Shown piece by piece: positions 52,058 to 59,896 of a stretch of 64,000 bases of DNA (position 1 is the first letter of the stretch; each line of letters begins with the position of its first letter). Source of the stretch: UBA4416 sp943362175 (GTDB lineage: Bacteria > Bacteroidota > Bacteroidia > B-17B0 > Aurantibacillaceae); contig CALRIU020000005.1 in the NCBI GenBank assembly GCA_943362175.1, forward strand, positions 248,001 to 312,000, given 5' to 3'. The notes under the pieces are model-generated. The model made no database searches. It saw only the letters and a list, made by a program, of their open reading frames with translations, and had not been told where the DNA came from. The translations under genes and the position numbers were made by a program.

Positions 52058-52876
52058 CTAACGCTTAGCAATAAACCATTTATTCAACAGGTCAACACGG
52101 TTGTAGCGCATGGGCTCATTGGTTTCAACGTCGGTGAGGCTCGCGCCGGCTTCCTGCAGTAAAGCTTGTCCAGCGGCGGTATCCCATTCCATCGTGGGGC
52201 CGAAGCGCGGATATTCATCGGCCACTCCTTCGGCTACCAGGCACATTTTGATGCTGCTGCCGCTGGTGACAATGTCTACCTCCCCGTGTTTCATTTTCAG
52301 GGCCTCGATGTGCTGATAGGTTTCCGTACTCATGTGCGAGCGGCTGGCCACTACCACGTAATTTTTCCGGGAAGAGGCCAGGGGCATTTTTTTAGCCACC
52401 ACATATAATTCATCGAGAGAGGTCTGTGCAATGTTCTCTACCATCGTCATAAAATCATGACGGTCGATCTTAAAGGCTCCCATGCCTTTGGCCGCGAAGT
52501 ACAGGTCTTTGAAAACCGGGGAATAGATCACACCGATGGTCGGGAGATGATCTTCTACGAGGGCAATGTTTACGGTAAACTCGCCGTTGCGCTTCACAAA
52601 TTCCTTTGTGCCGTCGAGCGGGTCCACGATCCATAATGTTTTCCAGGCACGGCGTGTTTCGTAGCTGATCTCTTCGCCTTCTTCGCTCAGCACCGGGATC
52701 TCAAAGCGCTGCAACTCATGAACGATCTTTGCGCTAGCTTTTTTATCGGCGAGGGTGAGCGGCGAATTATCATCCTTGTACTCAACGTTAAAATTGGTGT
52801 CATATACTTCCAGGATCTCATTGCCGGCCAACACGGCCGCCACGATGGCCTGCTGCAATAGTTCAGAATAATTCAT
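52058..52876 (-). CDS. cysQ: 3'(2'),5'-bisphosphate nucleotidase CysQ
   Basis: A 272-aa Mg-dependent phosphatase of the inositol monophosphatase superfamily that removes the 3'-phosphate from PAP/PAPS. The metal-binding motifs are LSEEGEEI (Glu near 65) and IVDPLDGTKEFV (Asp85, Asp88). GPTMEWDTAAGQALLQEAGASLTD is the C-terminal signature with the third Asp. It begins 11 bases after feoB, so it is probably the last gene of a feoA-feoB-cysQ operon; the metabolic link to iron is unclear. Confidence 0.95.
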   Translation of the reverse strand: MNYSELLQQAIVAAVLAGNEILEVYDTNFNVEYKDDNSPLTLADKKASAKIVHELQRFEIPVLSEEGEEISYETRRAWKTLWIVDPLDGTKEFVKRNGEFTVNIALVEDHLPTIGVIYSPVFKDLYFAAKGMGAFKIDRHDFMTMVENIAQTSLDELYVVAKKMPLASSRKNYVVVASRSHMSTETYQHIEALKMKHGEVDIVTSGSSIKMCLVAEGVADEYPRFGPTMEWDTAAGQALLQEAGASLTDVETNEPMRYNRVDLLNKWFIAKR

Positions 52877-52887
52877 GGTTTAAAAAA

Positions 52888-54897
52888 TCAGCTTAAGGCG
52901 TTATACACGATCAGGGACGAAAGGTAAGCCAAACCGCTCATAAAAACTAATTGGATCGCCGGCCATTTCCAGTGGCGGGTTTCGCGGTAAGTGGTTGCCA
53001 GGGTGCTCATGCACTGCATGGCAAAGGCATAGAATACGAGCAGCGACCAGCACACGGCTACCGTATAGACGGGTTGATTGGTCTCATATTTTTTTTCGGC
53101 CATCAGCTTTTCGCGCAGGGTTTCGGTATTCTCCGAATCGCCGGTGCTGTATATCGTGGCCATCGTTCCTACAAATACCTCACGCGCGGCAAAGGAGGTG
53201 ATGAGCGCAATGCCGATCTTCCAGTCGAAGCCCAGTGGCCTGATCACCGGCTCTATCTTTTTCCCCAGGATGCCGGCATAAGAAGCTTCCAGTTTTTGCG
53301 CGTTGATGTCATCTTCCGTGAGGTTCTGCGACACGGCATTTTTCTCAATGTTTTCGAACGTTTTGCCCGGTGCGTGACTGGTGAGGAACCAGAGCACGAT
53401 GGAAATGGCGAGGATAATCTTTCCTGCATCGAATAAAAATACTTTAACCTTATTGAATACGAGCATCAGCACGGTGCGCATCTGGGGCCTTCGGTATACG
53501 GGCAATTCCATGATGAAATAGCTCTTCTCGGTCGTTTTCAAAACGTATTTCAGGATGATGGCGGCGATAAGCGCGGCGGCGAATCCGAGGAGGTACATGC
53601 CCATCAGCACCAGGCCTTCGTAGCTGAAAATGCCGGCGTCTTTTTTGTTGGCAAACATCATTCCGATGAGCAGGGTATATACCGGAAGCCGCGCCGAACA
53701 GCTGATGAGTGGCGCCACCATGATGGTGATCATCCGGTCCTTCCAGTTCATGATGGTGCGTGTGCTCATGATGGAAGGTACGGCGCAGGCCACGCTGCTG
53801 ATCATCGGGATCACCGATTTTCCGTTGAGGCCGAAGCGCCGCATGAGCTTATCGAGGATAAAGCTGGCGCGTGCCATGTAGCCGGTATCTTCGAGGATAG
53901 CAATGAAAAAAAACAATAAAGCGATCTGCGGAATGAAAACCGCGATACCGCTGACACCGGCAAGTACACCATTGACCAGGAGATCGTTCAGCTTCCCTTG
54001 CGGAAGGGCTTCCGAGGTGAGATTCATCAAGTAGAGGAAGCCGTTTTCGATCCAGGACATGGGGTATTCGGCCAGGAAAAAAATAAATTGAAAAATGACA
54101 AAGAGGATGAGCAGAAAAAATAAAAAGCCGAAGATCTTATGCGTAAAAAAATGGTCGAGCTTCTGTGTGAGGCTTTTATTCAGTTGTTCGGGCTGCTTCA
54201 CACTTTTGGCAACGATGTAGTTGATGGAGGTAAAGCGGTGGATGTTATCCGCCAGTTCAAACTCTGTGATCAGATCCTTATTTCCGGCGTTCAGAAAAGA
54301 AGATATCACACCGTGGTAGGAGTTGATTTCGGGAAGCAGCTCTTTTTGTTTGGTGAAATTATAGAACACCGTGCCGGATGGAGCTGCGTTCAGAATGGCT
54401 TGCTTTAAGTCTTCGATGCCTTTTTTATGACGGGAGTTGACGGGGATGACTTTCACGCCCAGGAGCTTTTCCAGCTCCGCGATGTAGATGGTGATGTTGC
54501 TTTTCTCTGCTTCATCGATCATGTTGAGGGCAATCACGCTGGGCATCTTGAGATCGAGGATCTGTGTGGCCAGCAACAAGTGGCGCTTGAGGTTGGAGGC
54601 ATCGAGCACGATCACGACGACATCCTGTTTTTCCGTTTCGCTCAGCAGGGCTTTACAGGCGACTTCTTCATCGATCGACTTCGGGAACAGGCTGTAGGTA
54701 CCTGGTAAATCGGTCACTGTGACGGCGGTATTGCTATAGGTATAGCTGCCGTAATGCTTGTCGACCGTGACACCGGCATAATTTCCGGTTTTCTGGCTCA
54801 GGCCGGTGAGGGCATTGAACAGGGTCGATTTTCCGCTGTTGGGATTACCGGCCAGGGCAATGGAAATATGAGGGAATGAATGAGACAAAAAAGACAA
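52888..54897 (-). CDS. feoB: Ferrous iron transporter FeoB
   Basis: A 669-aa inner-membrane Fe(II) importer with an N-terminal G-domain. G1 is AGNPNSGKST (16-25), G3 is TDLPGTYSL, and G4 is ALNMIDEAEK, where Met replaces the more usual residue before Asp. A GDI-like helical region covers about 165-260. The membrane part has two Gate-type repeats; VACAVPSIMSTRTI is one characteristic gate motif. It lies 2 bases after feoA and is slightly shorter than E. coli FeoB (773 aa), as is common in Bacteroidota. No Fur-box-like palindrome was recognised upstream of the operon. Confidence 0.96.
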   Translation of the reverse strand: MSFLSHSFPHISIALAGNPNSGKSTLFNALTGLSQKTGNYAGVTVDKHYGSYTYSNTAVTVTDLPGTYSLFPKSIDEEVACKALLSETEKQDVVVIVLDASNLKRHLLLATQILDLKMPSVIALNMIDEAEKSNITIYIAELEKLLGVKVIPVNSRHKKGIEDLKQAILNAAPSGTVFYNFTKQKELLPEINSYHGVISSFLNAGNKDLITEFELADNIHRFTSINYIVAKSVKQPEQLNKSLTQKLDHFFTHKIFGFLFFLLILFVIFQFIFFLAEYPMSWIENGFLYLMNLTSEALPQGKLNDLLVNGVLAGVSGIAVFIPQIALLFFFIAILEDTGYMARASFILDKLMRRFGLNGKSVIPMISSVACAVPSIMSTRTIMNWKDRMITIMVAPLISCSARLPVYTLLIGMMFANKKDAGIFSYEGLVLMGMYLLGFAAALIAAIILKYVLKTTEKSYFIMELPVYRRPQMRTVLMLVFNKVKVFLFDAGKIILAISIVLWFLTSHAPGKTFENIEKNAVSQNLTEDDINAQKLEASYAGILGKKIEPVIRPLGFDWKIGIALITSFAAREVFVGTMATIYSTGDSENTETLREKLMAEKKYETNQPVYTVAVCWSLLVFYAFAMQCMSTLATTYRETRHWKWPAIQLVFMSGLAYLSSLIVYNALS

Positions 54898-54899
54898 AA

Positions 54900-55133
54900 T
54901 TAGTTTTCGGAGATGACACTTACCTGCACCGTAGAGGCTTCCTGCTTGCGAAGGCTCAGCATATAGCCTGAGACTTCGATGGCAATGGGATCACCCATTG
55001 GGGCCACGTAGGAGAGCTTCACCGTTTCGCCGGGCAGGCAACCCATTTCAATGAGTTTCAATGACAGGAACTTATCACTGAAGCTTTGAATGGTAGCCGA
55101 CTGGCCTTCTGTAAGTGTATCTAGCGTTGACAT
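54900..55133 (-). CDS. feoA: FeoA, SH3-like accessory protein of ferrous iron transport
   Basis: A 77-aa cytoplasmic protein. The ATG at 55133 (MSTLDTLTEGQSATI) fits the family; the frame is open to 55238 but that would include the promoter. LKLIEMGCLPGETVKLSYVAPMGDPIAIEVSGYMLSLRKQEA is the FeoA signature (E-M-G-x-x-P-G, then A-P-x-G-D-P). It precedes feoB by 2 bases. TAACTTTA, a possible -7 box, is 12 bases upstream. Confidence 0.94.
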   Translation of the reverse strand: MSTLDTLTEGQSATIQSFSDKFLSLKLIEMGCLPGETVKLSYVAPMGDPIAIEVSGYMLSLRKQEASTVQVSVISEN

Positions 55134-55145
55134 AATCCGAGTTAT

Positions 55146-55153
55146 TAAAGTTA
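55146..55153 (-). promoter_or_regulatory. Possible -7 element TAACTTTA for the feoAB-cysQ operon
   Basis: A one-mismatch fit to TAnnTTTG on the minus strand, 12 bases before the feoA ATG. Confidence 0.3.
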
Positions 55154-55249
55154 CGGCATTCGGGCGGTGTGAACTATACCTAAAAAAGGGTATGGCGGGC
55201 TGTTGTATCTTAATGCCTTCTGCGACATTATAACACAAAACATCCTTGC

Positions 55250-55933
55250 ATGAAACTTATCTTACTCAGCCTGCTCATCGCCCTGCAGAGCTTTTCTTTA
55301 TGGGCTCAAAGCCTTGTTCCTACTGATAAACTGGCACTTCTCAAAGGCACGGTCACCAATTTCAAAGGCAGGGTATTGCCCAATGAAACGATCATTTTCA
55401 GCAATGATAAAACCAAGGCGGAAGTCAAAGTGCATACGGACGCCAAAGGGAAGTTCGAAGCTTTGATCCCGGTAAATGCTGTCTACAGCCTGAAGTATAA
55501 GAACTTCACCACGGACGTGGACTATACGAAAATGACGGTTCCGGGCGATGCGGAGGCCACGTACGAGATCCAGGTGAAGATAGAGCCGCCCGTGAACGTC
55601 GTTCTCGACAACGTGTATTTCGATACGGGAAAATCGACCCTGAAAGCGTCCTCCTTCAAAGCGCTGAACGACCTTGCCGAAGGGTTAAAGCTGAAAAGTA
55701 CGATGGTGGTTGAGATCCAGGGCCATACGGATAATGTGGGAAAAGAAGAGGACAACGTGAAGCTTTCGCAGCAACGCGCCGACGAGGTGAAGAGATACCT
55801 GGTGGCCAAAGGCATTGACGAAAAACGGATCAGCACCAGAGGTTATGGCCCCGCCATGCCGATTGCCGATAATGCCGGCGAGGAAGGCAAGGCGAAAAAC
55901 AGACGCACCAGCTTGAGGGTGATTAAGGAGTAG
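55250..55933 (+). CDS. OmpA-family protein with N-terminal carboxypeptidase-regulatory-like domain
   Basis: A 227-aa envelope protein. The signal peptide is MKLILLSLLIALQSFSLWAQ. Residues about 28-110 look like a beta-sandwich of the carboxypeptidase regulatory type (LLKGTVTNFKGRVLPNETIIFSN, VHTDAKGKFEALIPVNAVYSLKY). Residues about 115-227 are an OmpA peptidoglycan-binding domain (NVYFDTGKSTLKASSFKALNDL, VEIQGHTDNVGKEEDNVKLSQQRADEV, ISTRGYGPAMPIADN, KAKNRRTSLRVIKE), with the expected Asp and Arg ligands for diaminopimelate. It diverges from feoA. Probably a periplasmic peptidoglycan tether. Confidence 0.93.
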   Translation: MKLILLSLLIALQSFSLWAQSLVPTDKLALLKGTVTNFKGRVLPNETIIFSNDKTKAEVKVHTDAKGKFEALIPVNAVYSLKYKNFTTDVDYTKMTVPGDAEATYEIQVKIEPPVNVVLDNVYFDTGKSTLKASSFKALNDLAEGLKLKSTMVVEIQGHTDNVGKEEDNVKLSQQRADEVKRYLVAKGIDEKRISTRGYGPAMPIADNAGEEGKAKNRRTSLRVIKE

Positions 55934-56114
55934 CTGCGACTTCGCTCAGCCACCGATTCCGCTAATGGGACTCGAGCGCCTCAGTACGCAACTCAGCCAC
56001 CAGAGTTCAGCTACACTCAAACACTTATTCAGCTATTGGGACTTCGACTGCGCTCAGTGACCAATAGATCTCAGTCTGATGGGTTCGGTGGCTGAGCGGA
56101 GCCGAAGCCCCGAA
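55934..56114. repeat. Cluster of degenerate GACTTCGA/CTGAGCGG palindromic repeats
   Basis: The whole 181-bp gap is built of variants of one motif: TGCGACTTCGCTCAGCCACC at 55935-55954, GGGACTCGAGCGCCTCAGT from 55968, ACTTCGACTGCGCTCAGTGA from 56041 (flanked by ATTGG/CCAAT arms at 56035-56065), and GGTGGCTGAGCGGAGCCGAA from 56087 in the opposite sense. No coding potential. It lies between the convergent OmpA and cytochrome/monooxygenase genes and could also serve in termination. Confidence 0.6.
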
Positions 56115-57638
56115 CTACAAAACAAGCTTCCTGCTTTCAGTATAGGTACCTGTGGTGAACTTAAGCCAATAAGCGCCGGGCTTCATGGCTTTGGTGTCGA
56201 TCTCTGTGTTGTAAATACCTGGGGCCGATTGTTTTTTATCGGCAACCACATTCAGCGCTTTTCCGCCCGTATCGCACAGTTTCAATGTCACTGCTGTGTT
56301 TTCCGAAACGCTGTAGCTGATCCGGATCTTCTTCCCGGAAGGTATTGTTTCGGCTTTCAGGTAGTTGACATGGCCACCGATATCGATCTGCTCATCGCCT
56401 GCACGATAAGGCACATAGGCAAAGTAGCAGAGGAACATCTCATCTTTCGCGCTCTCGCCCCACATCACATGTTTGATGGGATCGTTTGGCTGCCGGTAAT
56501 TCTTTTCGGTATTATCAAAGGTGGCGCTGGTATAAATCATCGTTCCTTTTTCGAGCTTGATGAATGTTTTGAAGCTGAAAAAATTCTGCCAGTTAAAATC
56601 CCAGTCTTTTATCTTAATCAGGTGCGTGGTATCGCCATTCGGGTGTACGGCATACACTTCCCAGTTCTTTCCCAGCCAGTGGGCATGCGGCGTAATGCTG
56701 ATAAGGCTATAATCGTTGGCAATCCTGTATTTGGCATGAAAGGTTTTGGTTTTATTGGCGGGAATAAAAAAAGGTCCGTCAATAATGTCGTTGGGGCTGA
56801 TGAGCTGTGTACGAATGAAACGCGGGTTCTGATCCTTGCTGTAATAGAGATGTACGCTTGTGGAATCCTTCGCATCTACCGACGAGGGGCCATAATGCAT
56901 TTGCAATAACACCTTTGCGTTTGGCAACACATAGTTGCTGATGCCCTGGGGAAAGAAGCGCGTTTTATTTCCGGGCACCCAGCCCGACCAGTTATCATAG
57001 GTCGGATAAAACCCGAAGCCCGAATACTGTTCGTAGCCGTAACCCTCGCCTTTGGCGTCCAGCTTTTCCGCCATGCGCGTGGTATCCAGGCCTAAGATAA
57101 TGTGGTGCGCAATCTTCGGGTTGCCCGGCTCAATCTCGATGGCAGACACAGTGTGACCTTCTTTTAAGTGTGTGGGCAACACAAACACACGGTAGTCGTC
57201 CTCATTATTGCCCTTGTGCATAAAAGCCTCTTTCATGCTTACGGTGAGGTCCGGCTTACCGAGTGTAGAGCCTTTCGGAAAGGCAGGCACTTCCGGTTCT
57301 GCGGCTGCATTGCCCTGTGGCATGCCTTCGCTGATCCATGCCTTTAAGGTTTGTGTTTCCACATCTGTCAGGCAGCGCTCATCCAGGAAATGGCTGTAGG
57401 CTGTATCCGGCATCCAGGGCGGCATAAATTTCGCATCGATCGCTGCCATCTGAATCATGCCGGCCTGCTTCTTCACCTCGGCATAGCTCGTAAATGCCAA
57501 AGGGGCGATGCCACCTGCATGGTGACAGGAGCTGCATTTATTATAAACGATCGGTGCCACGTGCTCGCTAAAGGTGATCTGCGCCCGCGAGGGCGACCAC
57601 AGGAACAACAGACATATACAAACGAGCAGCGGCTTCAT
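56115..57638 (-). CDS. Cytochrome c / copper type II monooxygenase-like protein with T9SS type A sorting domain
   Basis: A 507-aa secreted protein. After a signal peptide (ending SPSRAQ) comes a cytochrome c-like domain with the haem motif Cys35-SS-Cys38-His39 and a likely Met ligand in FMPPWMPD (about 72). Residues about 125-420 match peptidylglycine-hydroxylating-type copper monooxygenases: His178/His179 in IAHHIILGLD, His248 in LLQMHYGP, His318/His320 in TPHAHWLG, and Met401 in GESAKDEMFLCYF, so both copper sites look complete. The last 70 residues resemble a T9SS type A sorting domain (SENTAVTLKLCDTGG, GIYNTEIDTKAMKPGAYWLKF, KLVL). It lies one base after the unknown 188-aa gene and downstream of a redoxin gene. 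Substrate unknown. Confidence 0.88.
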   Translation of the reverse strand: MKPLLVCICLLFLWSPSRAQITFSEHVAPIVYNKCSSCHHAGGIAPLAFTSYAEVKKQAGMIQMAAIDAKFMPPWMPDTAYSHFLDERCLTDVETQTLKAWISEGMPQGNAAAEPEVPAFPKGSTLGKPDLTVSMKEAFMHKGNNEDDYRVFVLPTHLKEGHTVSAIEIEPGNPKIAHHIILGLDTTRMAEKLDAKGEGYGYEQYSGFGFYPTYDNWSGWVPGNKTRFFPQGISNYVLPNAKVLLQMHYGPSSVDAKDSTSVHLYYSKDQNPRFIRTQLISPNDIIDGPFFIPANKTKTFHAKYRIANDYSLISITPHAHWLGKNWEVYAVHPNGDTTHLIKIKDWDFNWQNFFSFKTFIKLEKGTMIYTSATFDNTEKNYRQPNDPIKHVMWGESAKDEMFLCYFAYVPYRAGDEQIDIGGHVNYLKAETIPSGKKIRISYSVSENTAVTLKLCDTGGKALNVVADKKQSAPGIYNTEIDTKAMKPGAYWLKFTTGTYTESRKLVL

Positions 57639-57639
57639 G

Positions 57640-58206
57640 TTATTTGGAGGAGCCTTTCAGCACCTGTAAATAGAGGATCTCAAATTGCTCCTTCGTAATG
57701 AAATTATGGCGCTCGTGGTAGTGAATGAGTTTCTTTCCGTCGGCTCCGTAAAAATCCTTGTTCACCATGAGGCCCCACAGCGACACAAAATCCTTCCCGA
57801 TCATGCGGCCTGCCGGGTTCTTATAGAGGATGTTGTAATTCCACCAGCTCCATTTCCAGGCTTTGCCGTGGTATTTGCCAATGCCGCTGTAATTGCTGTC
57901 GAGGTCGCGGATCACATAGTTGGGATCATTGACGTTGATGGTATAATTGTAATCCTTGGTTTCTCCTTTCTGATCGATGCTGATGGACTGCATGGTGATC
58001 AGGTTCTCCTTTTTGTTAACGGTTTGTTTGGTGAGCGCTACATAAGTGCCAAGGGGGATGCTATCGGGCGTGGTGGCTTTGATCTCGCCCAGGTAATAGA
58101 AAATAGAAGGATCCTTCTCATCTTTCCCGTCTTTGGAAAAAGAAAAGAGGATGGTAAGCAACACCAGGGCGGCCGAAACACGCCACACGATTTTTACAGG
58201 GTTCAT
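57640..58206 (-). CDS. Secreted or membrane-anchored protein of unknown function in the redoxin/monooxygenase operon
   Basis: A 188-aa protein that I do not recognise. The N-terminal hydrophobic segment (VWRVSAALVLLTILFSFS) is a signal peptide or anchor, followed by a charged DGKDEKD stretch. The mature part is rich in aromatic residues, notably GKAWKWSWWNYNILYKN near 113-129, then GRMIGKDFVSLWGLMVNKDFYGADGKKLIHYHERHNF. The His-rich HYHERH and the conserved-looking Trp cluster could bind a ligand or metal (speculation). It is sandwiched between a redoxin gene (26 bases) and the cytochrome/monooxygenase gene (1 base), so it very likely works with them. Confidence 0.75.
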   Translation of the reverse strand: MNPVKIVWRVSAALVLLTILFSFSKDGKDEKDPSIFYYLGEIKATTPDSIPLGTYVALTKQTVNKKENLITMQSISIDQKGETKDYNYTINVNDPNYVIRDLDSNYSGIGKYHGKAWKWSWWNYNILYKNPAGRMIGKDFVSLWGLMVNKDFYGADGKKLIHYHERHNFITKEQFEILYLQVLKGSSK

Positions 58207-58232
58207 TCAGGGTAATTTTAATACAAAACTAC

Positions 58233-58751
58233 TTATTTATTCGAAACGGTAATGAGGCAGCCTACCGCCTGTGTTTCAGGAACCGCAACCTCACGACCGG
58301 ACGTGTATTGAGCAAGCGCGTCTTCCAGCTCGTGCGCGGTTACCAATTTCCGGCGTTTCCCGACGGCATAAAACGAATTGTCGATCCGCCCGCGGTAGAT
58401 CAACCGTTGCTGGGCGTTCCGGACAAACACTTCGGGGGTAACGGTGGCTCCGAACTGTTTGGTGAGCACATTTCCGGAGTCGGTCATCAGCGGAAAAGGA
58501 ATGGCATAGGTTGTTTTAAAGGTGTCCAGGGCGGCGGCGCTAAGGTCATTGTTGGGAAATACGCCTACGAATTCAACCTGCCGGTGGTATTTCTGATACA
58601 GGTTTTTGAGTGGAAGCGTATAGCTCTGGCAAATGGGGCAGCTTTCGGATAAAAACACAAAAACAGTTACCGGGGCAACTGTTTTGTTTTGAGAAATGAT
58701 GTGTAAATGACCCGTGAAGATGAAAAGTGCTATCAGGATCCTTGCTTTCAA
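58233..58751 (-). CDS. Secreted redoxin/AhpC-TSA-type thioredoxin-like protein
   Basis: A 172-aa protein with a signal peptide (ending HIISQN). The thioredoxin fold shows the CxxC active site Cys38-Pro-Ile-Cys41 in FVFLSESCPICQSYT, FVGVFPNNDLSAAALDTF, and the cis-Pro motif ATVTPEVFVRN. RIDNSFYAVGKRRKLVTAHELEDAL and the C-terminal TQAVGCLI motif are familiar to me from redoxin domains that in some planctomycete-type proteins precede a cytochrome c and copper monooxygenase in one polypeptide. Here the parts are separate genes. It lies 11 bases after purQ and is likely co-transcribed. Confidence 0.88.
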   Translation of the reverse strand: MKARILIALFIFTGHLHIISQNKTVAPVTVFVFLSESCPICQSYTLPLKNLYQKYHRQVEFVGVFPNNDLSAAALDTFKTTYAIPFPLMTDSGNVLTKQFGATVTPEVFVRNAQQRLIYRGRIDNSFYAVGKRRKLVTAHELEDALAQYTSGREVAVPETQAVGCLITVSNK

Positions 58752-58762
58752 GCGGCAATCAA

Positions 58763-59458
58763 TCAGGCGTTTACCAGGGCGGCTTTCAGGATGCTTTCGA
58801 ACAGGGATTTGCCATCGGTGTTGCCAAGCAGCTCATCGGCTGCCCGTTCCGGGTGCGGCATCATGCCGAACACATTTCTTCCTACGTTGCATACGCCGGC
58901 AATGTTGTCCGTAGCGCCGTTGGGATTGGCTTCTTCGGTCACGTTACCCTGCTCATCGCAGTATTTGAAGAGTATCTGGTTATTTTTTTTCAGGGAAGCC
59001 ATTGTTTCGGCATCCGCAAAGTATTTTCCTTCGCCGTGAGCGATCGGAATTTTAAGGGCTTTGGCAGGAACCGCATTGGTTAAAACCGTGTCTGTTGCTT
59101 CTACCTTAATGTAGACGTTCTTGCAGATGAACTTACGGCTGTTGTTGTGCAACAAGGCGCCCGGTAACAGGCCGCTTTCGCACAGAATCTGGAAGCCGTT
59201 GCAGACACCAAACACGAAACCGCCTTTTTGGGCGTGTGCCATGATGCTGTCCATGATCGGGGAGAAACGCGCAATTGCGCCGCTTCTCAGGTAGTCGCCA
59301 TAAGAAAAGCCTCCCGGAAGCACGATGTGTGTGCAGCCTTCGAGGTCGGTATTTTTATGCCACAGTTTTACGGTTTCCTGTTTCATGATGTCGCGTAACA
59401 CGTACACCATATCTTCGTCACAATTAGAACCGGGGAAAACAACTACTCCAAATTTCAT
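58763..59458 (-). CDS. purQ: Phosphoribosylformylglycinamidine synthase subunit PurQ
   Basis: A 231-aa cytoplasmic class I glutamine amidotransferase that supplies ammonia to PurL in purine synthesis. VVVFPGSNCDEDM at the start, LPGGFSYGDYLRSGAIARFSP, the nucleophile Cys86 in GVCNGFQILCESGLLPGAL and the His/Glu dyad in MMPHPERA near 205 are diagnostic. It is the small-type PurQ, expected to act with separate PurL and PurS. It is first in an operon-like run with redoxin, unknown and monooxygenase genes. A TACTTTTG -7 box lies 27 bases upstream. Confidence 0.96.
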   Translation of the reverse strand: MKFGVVVFPGSNCDEDMVYVLRDIMKQETVKLWHKNTDLEGCTHIVLPGGFSYGDYLRSGAIARFSPIMDSIMAHAQKGGFVFGVCNGFQILCESGLLPGALLHNNSRKFICKNVYIKVEATDTVLTNAVPAKALKIPIAHGEGKYFADAETMASLKKNNQILFKYCDEQGNVTEEANPNGATDNIAGVCNVGRNVFGMMPHPERAADELLGNTDGKSLFESILKAALVNA

Positions 59459-59485
59459 ATTATCTTTTTATTTAAATCTGCGCTA

Positions 59486-59493
59486 CAAAAGTA
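59486..59493 (-). promoter_or_regulatory. -7 promoter element TACTTTTG for purQ
   Basis: An exact TAnnTTTG match on the minus strand, 27 bases before the purQ ATG. The spacing is right for a short leader; no clear -33 box. Confidence 0.45.
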
Positions 59494-59577
59494 GGCAAAT
59501 CTGCCGAAAATGCCTCATTATTTTTGAACAGGTGTTGCTAAGCGGCTTCGCTGTTATTTAACTATTGCTTTTCTATT

Positions 59578-59770
59578 TTGGGGCGCCCGCCTGCCCGAAT
59601 GAGCGGAACGTTCGGGCAGGGGCGGGCTGCGTCGGGCTCCGCTGCGCTGCGGTTCTTTTCCGCGAAAGGAACAGCGCGGAAAAGGAACCAGGCCCTTTGC
59701 ATCCCTGGCGCTAAAGTCCGCTTCTTCGAGCTGGTCCGTTCGTTGATCCCACTTTACCCTTGTGGGATCC
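59578..59770. repeat. Highly structured intergenic element with three hairpins
   Basis: Part of a 438-bp gap between ribE and purQ. Hairpin 1 pairs CTGCCCGAA (59591-59599) with TTCGGGCAG (59611-59619), extended by outer CCCGC/GCGGG. Then GGGCTGCGTCGGGCTCCGCT recalls the GGGCG...CGGGCT block at 15325-15365. Hairpin 2 pairs GGTTCTTTTCCGCG (59651-59664) with CGCGGAAAAGGAACC (59675-59689), with one bulge. Hairpin 3 pairs GATCCCAC (59745-59752) with GTGGGATC (59762-59769). No protein-like frame is seen. It may be a mobile palindromic repeat or a structured RNA. Confidence 0.55.
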
Positions 59771-59896
59771 TATCGGGAACAACTATGGAAAACGCCGAAA
59801 ATTACAGGAAACACATCGCAATGCAAAATCCAAAAAGCCAGGATTTTTTACCCGGTGTGACATCAAAATGTATTTATTATAAAAAGATGCCCCCGT

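Noticed and set aside
55134..55249. Fur box upstream of feoA
   Set aside because: No GATAATGATTATC-like inverted repeat could be found between feoA and the OmpA gene.
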